This document shows, in pieces, positions 1-9,100 of a stretch of DNA of 36,365 nucleotides. Source of the stretch: Alcaligenaceae bacterium (GTDB lineage: Bacteria > Pseudomonadota > Gammaproteobacteria > Burkholderiales > Burkholderiaceae_B); NCBI GenBank assembly GCA_029268265.1, contig JAJUGH010000002.1, positions 1 through 36,365 on the forward strand, given 5' to 3'. The notes beneath the pieces are model-generated. The model ran no database searches. It was not told the origin of the DNA and was given only the letters and a program-made list of their open reading frames with translations. Position 1 is the stretch's first letter. Each line of letters opens with the position of its first letter. Both the position numbers and the translations under genes were made by a program.

Positions 1-251
1 AGCAGAAAGGCGGGCAACGTCAACAAATCGCCCCCACCTTCCAGAGCGTCCACGATACGCTTGAGCGCAACGGGCACCAGGACCGCGAAGACTTTGGCAA
101 TGACGAGCAGCACCAGCGCCACCGCCACGCGTCGACGGAACCGCCACAACACCTCACCCACGCGGCGAAAAAGCTCCCGCCGGGCGAATACAGATAAGGG
201 AACCTCTGTGTCCGCGCCTGCGGCGCCGCCACCAGCCTTCTTCTGAACCAT
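1..251 (-). CDS. ABC exporter, Atm1/heavy-metal type, N-terminal fragment
   Basis: The first 83 codons of a minus-strand gene that runs off the left edge. The protein begins MVQKKAGGG and has a basic stretch (RRELFRRVGEVLWRFRRR), then a hydrophobic first membrane helix (VAVALVLLVIAKVFAVLVPVAL) ending in KRIVDALEGG. That basic-helix-KRIVDAL pattern is typical of half-size ABC transporters of the Atm1/ABCB7 group, which export glutathione- or sulfur-linked compounds for metal and Fe-S homeostasis. The nucleotide-binding domain is outside the window, so the subfamily rests on the N-terminus alone. Start chosen at the only in-frame ATG before the helix. A role in Fe-S homeostasis would fit the SUF operon later in the window, but they are 17 kb apart, so this is not evidence of linkage. 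Confidence 0.6.
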   Translation of the reverse strand, partial: MVQKKAGGGAAGADTEVPLSVFARRELFRRVGEVLWRFRRRVAVALVLLVIAKVFAVLVPVALKRIVDALEGGGDLLTLPAFL

Positions 252-350
252 GGCCCGCGGCGGCAATCACCATGCCTGCTCAGGGCCTTCCCCTCTTCTA
301 CCGGCGCGCGCAAGGCGGTATGCTGCGCGCTGCACTTCTGGAACCTGAGC

Positions 351-1637
351 ATGTCCGCAAGCAGTACACCGATCACATCCAACCGAGAAAGCCCTTATGC
401 CTGGATGCGGCTGATTGCATCGCTAGTGCTCATGACCCTCGGCGGTTCCGGCATGTACGCCATCACGGTGATGCTGCCGGCCGTCCAGGCAGAATTCGCC
501 GTTTCGCGCTCCATGGCGTCGCTTCCCTATACCGTCACGATGATCGGCTTCGGCCTTGGCGGCATCCTGATGGGAAAGCTGTCCGACCGACACGGGATCA
601 TCGTCACCATACTGACCGGTACGCTGGCCCTGAGCGCCGGCTATGTGCTTTCGGGGGCGGCGCCCGGCATCTGGACATTCACGCTGGCCCACGGCCTGAT
701 CGTGGGCGTGCTCGGTACCGCCGCCACGTTTGCGCCCCTGGTGGCCGACACCGGCCAGTGGTTCGACCGCCGCCGAGGCATTGCGTTGGCGATCTGCATG
801 AGCGGCAACTATCTGGCCGGCGCGGTGTGGCCGCCCATCGTCCAGCATTTCATGCAGACCGAGGGCTGGCGCAGCACCTACGTGGGCATGGGGCTGTTCT
901 GCCTGGTCGCCATGCTGCCGCTCACACTCTTCTATCGGCGCGCCACCCCGAATCTGGCCGCCGCCGCAACTGCGGCCTCGGCGACACGTACCGACTCCCG
1001 CCCCCATCTGCGCGAGATTGCTGCCTCTGATCCAGCAAGACCGCTCGGCATGTCCCCCGCCGCGCTTCAGACTCTGCTGAGCATTGCCGGAGTGGCTTGT
1101 TGCGTCGCCATGGCCATGCCCCAGGTGCACATCGTGGCCCTATGCGGCGATCTCGGCTATGGGCTGGCTCGTGGCGCCGAAATGCTGTCGTTGATGCTGG
1201 GACTGGGCATCGTCAGCCGGCTGGTGTCGGGATGGATCTCCGATCACATTGGCGGGCTGCGCACCTTGTGGCTGGGCTCGCTCCTGCAGGGTATTGCCCT
1301 GATCCTGTTCCTGAACAGCTCGGGCCTGACCTCGCTCTACCTTATTTCCGGCCTGTTCGGGCTCTTCCAGGGCGGGATCGTGCCCTCATACGCACTCATT
1401 GTGCGGGAGTATTTTGCGCCGGCGGAAGCCGGCACGCGTGTCGGAACGGTGCTCATGGCCACGCTCATGGGAATGGCACTCGGCGGGTGGATGGCAGGCG
1501 CACTGTACGACATGACCGGCAGCTATGATGCCGCCTTTTTGAACGGCATTGCATGGAACGCGCTGAACCTGCTGATTATCAGCGGCTTGCTCCTAAAGGC
1601 GCGAGGACTTAAAAAAATAATCAAGAATTACCCGTAA
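351..1637 (+). CDS. MFS transporter
   Basis: A 428-residue protein with about twelve hydrophobic segments, the expected size for a major facilitator superfamily secondary carrier in the inner membrane. The loop after the second helix carries the MFS motif A core (GKLSDRHG, around residues 75-82), and the equivalent position in the second half reads SGWISDHIGG, as expected from the internal duplication. A polar linker rich in Ala and Thr (around residues 200-230) separates the two six-helix halves. The substrate cannot be read from the sequence; monocarboxylate and drug carriers of the CynX/OFA type look similar. It is divergent from the ABC exporter at the left edge and followed 69 bases later by the PBP7-like gene. 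The Shine-Dalgarno match before the chosen ATG is weak. Confidence 0.8.
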   Translation: MSASSTPITSNRESPYAWMRLIASLVLMTLGGSGMYAITVMLPAVQAEFAVSRSMASLPYTVTMIGFGLGGILMGKLSDRHGIIVTILTGTLALSAGYVLSGAAPGIWTFTLAHGLIVGVLGTAATFAPLVADTGQWFDRRRGIALAICMSGNYLAGAVWPPIVQHFMQTEGWRSTYVGMGLFCLVAMLPLTLFYRRATPNLAAAATAASATRTDSRPHLREIAASDPARPLGMSPAALQTLLSIAGVACCVAMAMPQVHIVALCGDLGYGLARGAEMLSLMLGLGIVSRLVSGWISDHIGGLRTLWLGSLLQGIALILFLNSSGLTSLYLISGLFGLFQGGIVPSYALIVREYFAPAEAGTRVGTVLMATLMGMALGGWMAGALYDMTGSYDAAFLNGIAWNALNLLIISGLLLKARGLKKIIKNYP

Positions 1638-1706
1638 GTCTCTAATAAATCGCGCATTTCTCTGATATCATCGCATCCATTAGCGCTGCCGACCTGCCTT
1701 ACGCCC

Positions 1707-2582
1707 ATGCCCACCGCTTTCTTCTCCCGATTCGCTGCCCGCTCCCTGCTGTGTCTCGGCCTGGCAGCGCCGGCCTTTTCCGCGTACGCCGAACCCGATT
1801 TCGCCTCGATCGATGCGGCACTTCGCGCCGAAGTCGCATTGGTGGTCGACCTCGACCATGACACCACGGTCTACGCCAAGAATGTCGATCACCTCCGGCC
1901 CATTGCTTCCATCACGAAACTGATGACGGCCCTGGTGGTCGCGGAAGCGGGCCTGCCCATGGACGAAGTGCTCACCATTGCCGATGAAGACGTCGACCGC
2001 ATGAGATTTTCGCGTTCCCGTCTGGCCGTGGGCACCCGCCTGACCCGCGGCGAAATGCTGCATCTGTCGCTGATGTCTTCCGAGAACCGCGCCGCCAATG
2101 CCCTGGGCCGCCATTATCCCGGCGGCCTTCCCGCATTCGTGCGCGCCATGAACGACAAGGCGCGTGCGCTGGGCATGCGTCACAGCCGCTTCGTCGAGCC
2201 CACCGGTCTGTCCAGCGACAATGTCGCCACCTCGCGCGATCTGGTGAAGCTTCTGCGCGCAGCAAACAATCATCCGGTGATCCGTCACTACGCGACCGAC
2301 GACACGGAAGTCTTCGATGTCGGCCGCGGCCGGCAACTCACCTATAACAACAGCAATCGCCTTATTCGCCGCAAGGACTGGGACATCCGTCTCTCCAAGA
2401 CGGGCTTCATCAACGAAGCCGGCGAATGTCTGGTCATGCTCACGCATATCGACGGCCGGGATCTGGCCATCGTGCTGCTGAATTCCAACGAGCGCTACTC
2501 CCGCGTACGCGACGCCACGCGCATCCGCAAGCTGGTGGAATCGAGCAGCCCTACGGTGGCCATGGCAAGAAACGGCTCCTGA
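1707..2582 (+). CDS. pbpG: D-alanyl-D-alanine endopeptidase/carboxypeptidase, PBP7-like
   Basis: A 291-residue low-molecular-mass penicillin-binding protein of the S11 (DacA/PbpG) family, which trims or opens peptide cross-links of periplasmic peptidoglycan. It begins with a Sec signal peptide (about residues 1-28, ending AYA before EPDF). All three active-site motifs are visible: SxxK as S68-I-T-K71, SxN as S125-E-N127, and KTG at K231. Length and the lack of the large C-terminal membrane-anchor domain fit PBP7 (PbpG) better than DacA or DacC. No clear Shine-Dalgarno precedes the ATG. It stops 4 bases before the NRDE-family gene, so the two are probably cotranscribed, though no functional link is evident. 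Confidence 0.85.
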   Translation: MPTAFFSRFAARSLLCLGLAAPAFSAYAEPDFASIDAALRAEVALVVDLDHDTTVYAKNVDHLRPIASITKLMTALVVAEAGLPMDEVLTIADEDVDRMRFSRSRLAVGTRLTRGEMLHLSLMSSENRAANALGRHYPGGLPAFVRAMNDKARALGMRHSRFVEPTGLSSDNVATSRDLVKLLRAANNHPVIRHYATDDTEVFDVGRGRQLTYNNSNRLIRRKDWDIRLSKTGFINEAGECLVMLTHIDGRDLAIVLLNSNERYSRVRDATRIRKLVESSSPTVAMARNGS

Positions 2583-2586
2583 GTCG

Positions 2587-3363
2587 ATGTGCATAGCCTA
2601 TCTGAGCCTGGGCGCCAACCCGCACTGGCCTGTCTTCATTGCCGCCAATCGAGACGAGTTCCATAAGCGGGCGGCCCTGCCCGCGGCGCCGTGGCCCGAA
2701 CATCCTTCATTGATCGCAGGACGCGACCTCAGTGCCGGCGGGACCTGGCTGGGAATGACCCACGCAGGGCGATGGGCACTACTCACCAATTTCCGTGATC
2801 CCGGCGCTCATCGCGAGGATCGGACCAGTCGCGGTCACCTGGTGAGCGACTATCTGCTCGGTAATGCGGCGCCGCACGAGTATGCGAAGAAGGTCCACGC
2901 GCAATCAGATCAATACAACGGCTTCAATCTGCTGGTGGGCGACGGACTCAACGCCTGGTATGTCGGCAATCACAGCGCTGATCCTCCCTTGCGTCTGGCA
3001 CCCGGCCGCTACGCCCTCTCGAACCACGCGCTGGATACGCCCTGGCCCAAGGTGGAACGATTGCGTGAGCAACTCGACCTGCTCATGCCCGTGGGAGATG
3101 AGCTGGTGCTGGAACCCGTGTACGCCGCATTGCGCGACACATCCCGCCCCGATGATGACGCGCTCCCGAATACGGGTGTGCCGCTGGATACCGAAAAATT
3201 GTTGAGCAGCATTTTCATCGTGAGTCCCAATTACGGAACGCGATGCTCGACCATCATTGCCCGGGATCCTGCCGGCCGTGGAATTTTCAGTGAAACGACC
3301 TATGATCCTCAGGGACAGGCGGTGGAACGGCACGACTGGCCGTTGAACTTCAGTGCACCGTAG
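2587..3363 (+). CDS. NRDE/TANGO2-family protein
   Basis: A 258-residue protein of the NRDE family (transport and Golgi organisation 2 homologues). The family hallmark is seen at once: MCIAYLSLG with Cys2, then AANRDEF at about residues 20-26, then AGRDLSAGGTWLG and LLTNFRDP. Cys2 could become an N-terminal nucleophile after Met removal, as in Ntn hydrolases; this is inference from the family. The biochemical role of bacterial members is poorly defined; the human homologue is tied to lipid and heme metabolism. The gene lies 4 bases after pbpG, and its last 14 bases overlap the 3' end of the convergent esterase gene. Confidence 0.82.
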   Translation: MCIAYLSLGANPHWPVFIAANRDEFHKRAALPAAPWPEHPSLIAGRDLSAGGTWLGMTHAGRWALLTNFRDPGAHREDRTSRGHLVSDYLLGNAAPHEYAKKVHAQSDQYNGFNLLVGDGLNAWYVGNHSADPPLRLAPGRYALSNHALDTPWPKVERLREQLDLLMPVGDELVLEPVYAALRDTSRPDDDALPNTGVPLDTEKLLSSIFIVSPNYGTRCSTIIARDPAGRGIFSETTYDPQGQAVERHDWPLNFSAP

Positions 3364-4021
3364 GCGGCGTGTCGGGGTCTTCGCCACAAGCCGCCCCACC
3401 ACTCTGGCGGTCCTGTTGCTCCAGCTCTCCATAGGCTGCCTGCCAGCTTCGTAGCGGCACACAGGTCTGCAGGCGAACGATGGCCTGCTCGATGAGAGCC
3501 GAATGCATTTCGTGCCCCACGCTCGAGGCGACATCCACCGTGGCATCTGCCTTGATGGAACTCAGATGCCGCATCATGTCTTCCACTTCTTTCAGCGGCA
3601 GCAGGCGATCAGCGGCGCCATGGAACAGATGGACCATGGTGGTTTCGGGCAAGGAAGCCGGCGTCTCGGAATAAAGCCCTGAAAATGCAAGGACCCGCCC
3701 CGCCAGGTCGGCATGCTGGCGACTGGCGTCCAGGGCCATGCGCGCCCCTTGAGAGAAACCGGCCAGGGCGGTCTGTTCACCTGAGATACCGTAATGTTGC
3801 TGGACCCGCCGAATGAAGACGACAAGTTCGTCGAGATGTGCCTCGTCGTGGGCGGGAGGCAGAATCAGCATGGCCAGGGGAAACGCTTTTTTCAGCGCGT
3901 CGGCCAAGGGAAACAGTTGTTCGGGACCGGCTGCTTCTCCGTGAAGCAGGACGAACAGGAGATTGGGTTTTTCTTCCTTGGGAACGAAGGCGAGCGTGGC
4001 GGAAAAATCGATGGCTGTCAT
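3350..4021 (-). CDS. Alpha/beta hydrolase, carboxylesterase/YpfH-like
   Basis: A 223-residue cytoplasmic serine hydrolase of the phospholipase/carboxylesterase (AB_hydrolase_2) family. The oxyanion-hole region is LLHGEAAGPE (about residues 25-34), the nucleophile elbow is GFSQGA with Ser90, the acid is probably the Asp in HGAADRLLP, and the base is the His in SVGHEMH. The arrangement and length match E. coli YpfH-type esterases; the natural substrate is unknown. The last ~25 residues are polar and Cys/Gly-rich and lie beyond the fold. The gene is divergent from the imuA cassette, with a 119-base shared upstream region, and overlaps the NRDE gene tail-to-tail by 14 bases. Confidence 0.8.
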   Translation of the reverse strand: MTAIDFSATLAFVPKEEKPNLLFVLLHGEAAGPEQLFPLADALKKAFPLAMLILPPAHDEAHLDELVVFIRRVQQHYGISGEQTALAGFSQGARMALDASRQHADLAGRVLAFSGLYSETPASLPETTMVHLFHGAADRLLPLKEVEDMMRHLSSIKADATVDVASSVGHEMHSALIEQAIVRLQTCVPLRSWQAAYGELEQQDRQSGGAACGEDPDTPPTVH

Positions 4022-4089
4022 GACCTGGGCGGATACGGGTATCCCTCATTTTACTTCGCATGAGGCGCAACGTCCTTGCCCCAGGGGAT

Positions 4090-4119
4090 TTGTGGAACCA
4101 CTGTCCATTACTGTATATT
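4090..4119 (+). promoter_or_regulatory. Candidate sigma70 promoter of the imuA cassette
   Basis: TTGTGG at 4090-4095 could be a -35 box, and TATATT at 4114-4119 a -10 box, with an 18-base spacer. The -10 lies inside the LexA box, so LexA binding would block polymerase directly. Predicted from sequence only. Confidence 0.5.
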
Positions 4120-4126
4120 TGTACAG
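4111..4126. promoter_or_regulatory. LexA (SOS) box
   Basis: CTGTATATTTGTACAG is a perfect CTGT-N8-ACAG LexA operator with an AT-rich centre, flanked by TA and TG, close to the E. coli consensus. It sits 15 bases before the first possible imuA ATG and predicts SOS induction of the whole cassette after DNA damage. Divergent control of the esterase gene is possible but less likely, because that start lies about 90 bases away on the other side. Confidence 0.92.
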
Positions 4127-4140
4127 TGAAATAACAGAAG

Positions 4141-4833
4141 ATGGTCTTCGCCATGAATCCCCAAGCCTTGCTGCATCGGCATCCTGAACGCATCCATCCG
4201 GCGTTGTGGCGCGCCACCCAATTGGCGCGGCCGACCCGCCCCACCGTGGCCACCGGCTTTGCAAGCCTCGACCACGCATTACCCGGCCAGGGCTGGCCCG
4301 TGGGCCAGATCATCGAACTCATGCTCGAGCAATCAGGCTGCGGAGAAATGCAGCTCTTTCGTCACGCCCTGGCGCGGCAATACCCCGAACGCAGCATCGC
4401 ACTGGTACGCCCCCCTCATCCCCCCTGCATACAGGCCTGGGCTGCGTGGCAGCTTGCTCCGGAACGTCTGCTTTGGCTGCAACCTTCGTCCACCCCTGAT
4501 GCCCTCTGGGCCACCGAGCAGATTATCCGGCACAACGTATGCGCCGCCGTCTTTTGCTGGGCCCACCCCATTCTTCCGGCCAGCTTGCGCAAGCTCCAGC
4601 TGCTGGCTCAGCAAAGCGACACCCTGTGCATCGTCTTGCGCCCCGCTTCAGCCGCCAGCCAGGCCAGCCATGCGGCCTTGCGGCTGGCCGTCCAGCCCCG
4701 CCGCCGGGGCATGCTGCTGCACATTCTCAAGCGTCAGGGCGCGGGCATTGCGCCCCCGCTCGAGCTTCAACTGTACGCCCCTGTCCGCAAGGCGGCTAAT
4801 CATGATGTTGTGGATCTGCCTGAAATGGCCTGA
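4141..4833 (+). CDS. imuA: Translesion synthesis accessory protein ImuA
   Basis: A 230-residue ImuA (SulA-like/RecA-related) protein, the first gene of the SOS mutagenesis cassette. It has the conserved entry IHPALWRATQLA and the RecA-fold strand-loop region GFASLDHALPGQGWPVGQIIELM (residues about 39-61), then the C-terminal KRQGAG..PPLELQLYAP region. In known systems ImuA works with ImuB and DnaE2 in error-prone bypass; C-terminal parts of homologues bind ImuB or RecA. Two starts are possible, ATG 4141 or ATG 4153 (MNPQALLHRH). Neither has a strong Shine-Dalgarno; I kept the longer one. Its 3' end overlaps the start of imuB by about 30 bases, so the two are translationally coupled. Confidence 0.85.
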   Translation: MVFAMNPQALLHRHPERIHPALWRATQLARPTRPTVATGFASLDHALPGQGWPVGQIIELMLEQSGCGEMQLFRHALARQYPERSIALVRPPHPPCIQAWAAWQLAPERLLWLQPSSTPDALWATEQIIRHNVCAAVFCWAHPILPASLRKLQLLAQQSDTLCIVLRPASAASQASHAALRLAVQPRRRGMLLHILKRQGAGIAPPLELQLYAPVRKAANHDVVDLPEMA

Positions 4834-6070
4834 AGGCGACTTGCAACCCCTGGCCTTGTCCATGTTGCAGTACAGCCCGCGGGTAGCCTGCTTCCGGCAC
4901 GACTCCGTGGTGCTGGAAGTCGCAGGCAGCCTGTCGCTGTTCAAAGGCGTCCGTTCACTCTGCCGGCAGGTCCTGCATACCGCTCGCCAGCTCTCGCCCA
5001 TGATACGCCTGGGCATGGCGCCTTCCGCCACAGGAGCCTGGTTGCTTGCGGGCGCCGCCGCCCCCAGGCGTGTCTTGCGTCCATCCACCCTGCAGCCATG
5101 CCTTGACCCTCTGCCAGTCACCAGCCTGCCGGAGTTTCTTCCCTACCAGCCATGGCTTGAAAACATCGGCTGCCTCACCCTGGGCAGCCTGCGCAAGCTG
5201 CCGCGGCAGGGCTTGCAACAGCGCAGCAGCCCCGTTTTGCTACATGGTCTGGACACCGCCTACGGCCGAACCTCTGAAAGCATTTCCTGGTTCGTTCCGC
5301 CCGGAACCTTTCGCCAGACCCTCGAGCCGGACTTTCACCTTCAGCAGGCCGATGCCATCCTGGCGGCAAGCCAGCCTCTGCTGCACGCGCTATGCGGCTG
5401 GCTGCACGGCCGGCAGGAAGCCCTGCATGAACTCACACTGCTGATGCACCACGAAAAGGGGCGTTCGGCCGTCGCACCCACCCCTGTGGCCTTGCGCTTC
5501 TCTGACGCCACCTGGCGAATCGAAGACTTCAATCGCCTGTTTCGGGAAAGCCTGCAACACCATCGGCTGCATAGGCGGATCGCCGCGCTGGAGCTCGTGG
5601 CGGGCACCCCGCATCCTCGCACTCCGGCCAACGACACCCTCTTCCCGGATCCGTCACGCCGAGCCCAGGATGAAAGCCGCCTGCTGGACCTGTTGTCGGC
5701 GCGCCTGGGGCAAGAGAACATCCGATGGCCCTGCCCCAATCCTCACCCCCTTCCCGAGATCGCCAATGAATGGGTTCAGGGGCCGGTCAAACCGGCCGCC
5801 AGAACCTGGCCGGCGGTGGCGAAGAGCCGCCCTTTCTGGTTGCTGCCACAGCCCAAGGCCTTGTCAGTTCATCAGGAACGGCCTGTCCATCAGGGGCAGC
5901 CTCTACGCCTGGTTCAGGGGCCGGAGCGCATTGAAACGGGTTGGTGGAGCTCCCTGGGCCATCAGCGCCGAGACTACTTCGTGGCGGAAGACGCCCGGGG
6001 TGCCCGCTATTGGATTTACCGCGAACGCGAAACGGGTGAAGGCTGGTTTCTGCACGGCCTGTTCTCCTGA
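4802..6070 (+). CDS. imuB: ImuB, catalytically dead Y-family polymerase homologue (shortened)
   Basis: A roughly 421-residue ImuB, the Y-family-like scaffold that recruits DnaE2 and the beta clamp during translesion synthesis. Start chosen at the tandem ATG (4802/4805) because MLWICLKWP matches the usual MLW(I/L) beginning of the family; the open frame upstream lies inside imuA. After about 12 residues the sequence is already at the LALSMLQYSPRV..VVLEVAGSLSLFKG segment, which in family members I remember comes about 60-80 residues later. A vestigial palm/fingers segment therefore seems to be missing in frame. The helix-hairpin-helix region (LGSLRKLPRQGLQQR, about 127-141), little-finger region and ImuB-type C-terminus (DYFVAEDARGARYWIY) are intact. 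No acidic catalytic triad is seen, as expected for ImuB. It is 40 bases upstream of dnaE2. Confidence 0.85.
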   Translation: MMLWICLKWPEGDLQPLALSMLQYSPRVACFRHDSVVLEVAGSLSLFKGVRSLCRQVLHTARQLSPMIRLGMAPSATGAWLLAGAAAPRRVLRPSTLQPCLDPLPVTSLPEFLPYQPWLENIGCLTLGSLRKLPRQGLQQRSSPVLLHGLDTAYGRTSESISWFVPPGTFRQTLEPDFHLQQADAILAASQPLLHALCGWLHGRQEALHELTLLMHHEKGRSAVAPTPVALRFSDATWRIEDFNRLFRESLQHHRLHRRIAALELVAGTPHPRTPANDTLFPDPSRRAQDESRLLDLLSARLGQENIRWPCPNPHPLPEIANEWVQGPVKPAARTWPAVAKSRPFWLLPQPKALSVHQERPVHQGQPLRLVQGPERIETGWWSSLGHQRRDYFVAEDARGARYWIYRERETGEGWFLHGLFS

Positions 6071-6110
6071 AATCCTCCATGATTCCGAGCCATCTGTCTG
6101 AGGCCATCTC

Positions 6111-9100
6111 ATGAATACGCCTTTTCCCTTTCTGAGCGCCTACGCCGAGCTGGACTGCATTTCCAACTTCACCTTCCTGACCGGGGCCTCTCACCCCGAA
6201 GAGCTGGTCGAGCGTGCTGCCAAGCTGGGCTACGAAGCTCTGGCTCTGTGTGACGACTGTTCGCTGGCCGGCGTGGTGCGCGCTCATCAGGAAGCCTTGC
6301 GCCAGAACCTGCATCTGATCATCGGCAGCCGCTTCCACTTGCAGGAAGGCATGGAAATCCTTGCCCTGGCCTGCAACACCAACGGCTACGGCAATCTGTC
6401 GGAAACCATCACGCTGGCACGCAGGCGCAGCGCAAAAGGCGAATATCGCCTGAGCCTGAACGATCTTTCTCATCCACCTGCCGGGCTGGAACATCTGCGC
6501 GGACTGCCCGATTGCCTGATCATCTTCAAGCCCGATAACGATCCTGACCCCGCGCGGCTCGATGAACACCTGCGGCGATTGCGTGAAGTCTTCCCCCGCA
6601 AGCTCTGGATAGGCGTGGCCCTGCATTACGGCCCCAGCGACTCCCGCCACCTGGCCACGCTGGAACAGGCGGGAAAGCAGCATGGCCTTGTATTGGTTGC
6701 GCTGGGCGGCGTGGAGATGCATCAGCGCTCGCGCCAACCTCTGCACGATGCCCTGACGGCGATCCGGCATGGCCGCAGCGTTCCTGAAGTGATCGAACAT
6801 CTGCATCCCAATGCAGAGCGGCACCTGCGCGGCCGGCTGCGGCTGGCCAACCTGTATCCCCCGCCCCTGCTCCAGGAGACGCTGCGCATCCGCGAGCATT
6901 GCCGCTTTTCCCTGGAACAGGCCACCCGTCTATATCGCTATCCGAAGGAGATCGTTCCCCAAGGCCTGACCCCGACACAATATCTGCGCCAGGAAACCCT
7001 GGCCGGTGCGAACCGACGCTATCCGCAAGGGATTCCTCCCTCGGTGATGAAGCAGCTGGAAACGGAGCTGTCCATCATTGCCGAGCTGGAATATGAATCC
7101 TATTTCCTTACGGTCTACGACATCGTGCGGTTCGCGCGCAGCCGCGACATCCTCTGCCAGGGCCGGGGCTCTGCCGCCAACTCGGCAGTGTGCTATTGCC
7201 TGGGAATCACCGAAGTCGACCCTCTGGATGGCAACTCCCTGTTCGCCCGTTTCATCAGCCGCGCCCGTAACGAACCTCCCGACATCGACGTGGATTTCGA
7301 ACATCAGCGGCGCGAGGAAGTCATCCAGTACATCTATGAGCGTTATGGTCGTGACCGGGCCGCCCTGGCAGCCGTGGCCATCACCTATAGGCATCGCAGC
7401 GCCGTGCGCGATGCAGGCAAGGCACTGGGCATCCCCGATGACCCCATCGAGCAGGTTGCCAAGTCGTTCCAGTACTGGAGCGGCAAAAAGGAACTGCTGG
7501 AAAAAATCAACGAACAGGAACTCGTTCTGGGCGAGCGGCAGGTACGCCTGTGGGCCGGTCTCGCGCACGCCCTGAAAGGTTTTCCCCGGCATCTATCGCA
7601 GCATCCGGGAGGCTTCGTGATCTCTCACGGCCCGCTTTCGCGGCTCGTTCCCATTGAGAACGCAGCCATGCCGGACCGCAGCGTGGTGCAATGGGACAAG
7701 GATGATCTGGACGCCATGGGCCTGCTCAAGGTCGATGTGCTGGGGCTAGGCATGCTCAGCGCGCTGCAGCGCAGCCTGAAGCTGGTGAGCAAATTGCGTG
7801 GGGAACCTTTCGGCCTGCCCGACATTCCCCTGCACGACGACCCCACTTTCGAGATGATCCGGAAGGCCGACACGATCGGCGTCTTCCAGATCGAATCCCG
7901 CGCCCAGATGAGCATGCTGCCGCGCATGAAACCGGAAAAATTCTATGATCTGGTGATCCAGGTGGCGATCGTGCGGCCCGGCCCCATCCAGGGAGGCATG
8001 GTCCATCCCTACCTGCGGCGGCGCCAGGGCAATGAAAAGGCCAAGAGTCCCTCTGTAGAACTGGAAAAAGTCCTGGCCCGCACCTTGGGCATCCCCATCT
8101 TCCAGGAACAGGCCATGCAGATCGCCATGGTCGCGGCCAATTTCACCGCCGATGAAGCCGACCAGCTAAGGCGGGCCATGGCAGCCTGGCGGCGGCGTGG
8201 CGGTGTGGATGTCTTTCGCCAGCGTCTGCTGGACGGCATGACAAGCAAGGGCTATGAAAAGGATTTTGCCGAACAGATCTTCAGCCAGCTGGAAGGCTTC
8301 GGGAGCTACGGCTTTCCCGAAAGCCATGCCGCCAGTTTCGCCAAACTCGCTTATTTCAGCGCTTGGCTCAAATGCCATGAGCCGGCTGCCTTCCTGGCTG
8401 CACTACTGAACTCCCAACCCATGGGTTTTTATGCCCCAAGCCAACTGGTGCAGGATGCGAAGCGCCATGGCGTGGAGGTCCGCCCCGCGGATGTTCAGTA
8501 CAGCGATTGGGACGCCACCCTGGAAACGGTATCCGGGTCGGGTGCAGTTCGGCTGGGGTTGGGACAGGTATCGGGGTTATCTCAACAGGCGGGCCGGCGC
8601 ATCGAAGAGGCGCGGGCGCAAGCGCCCTTCACCTGCCTGCAGGATCTCGCCGTTCGTGCCGCGCTGGACCGGCGGGACATGAACGCGCTGGCCGCCGCCA
8701 ACGCCTTGCGGAGCCTGGGAAGCGACCGACGCGCCGCGCAATGGCATTCCGCCCTGATCGCTCCACCGGGCCTGTTGCGTAGCGCCCCCATCCTCGAAGA
8801 GACCATGCCTGCGCTGCCGGGCCTGTCGGAAGGCGAAAGCATCGTGCATGACTATCGCTCCCTGGGTCTTACGCTGGGACGTCATCCCCTGGTGTTGCTA
8901 AGGCCTCAGTTGCAGGCGCGGCGCTTCGTCCCGGCTGCGCAGTTGCAGGCCGACTGGCCCGACCGCCGTCCCGCTCGCGCCTGTGGGCTCGTGACTTCGC
9001 GTCAACGGCCCGGGACGGCCAAGGGCACGATCTTCGTCACCCTGGAAGATGAATCGGGATATGTGAATGTGATTGTCCGCCCCGGGTTGGCTGAAAAGCA

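Noticed and set aside
4259-4801. Long N-terminal extension of imuB in the same frame
   Set aside because: It lies inside imuA, has no ImuB similarity, and the family begins at MLW (4805); so it cannot supply the missing N-terminal segment.
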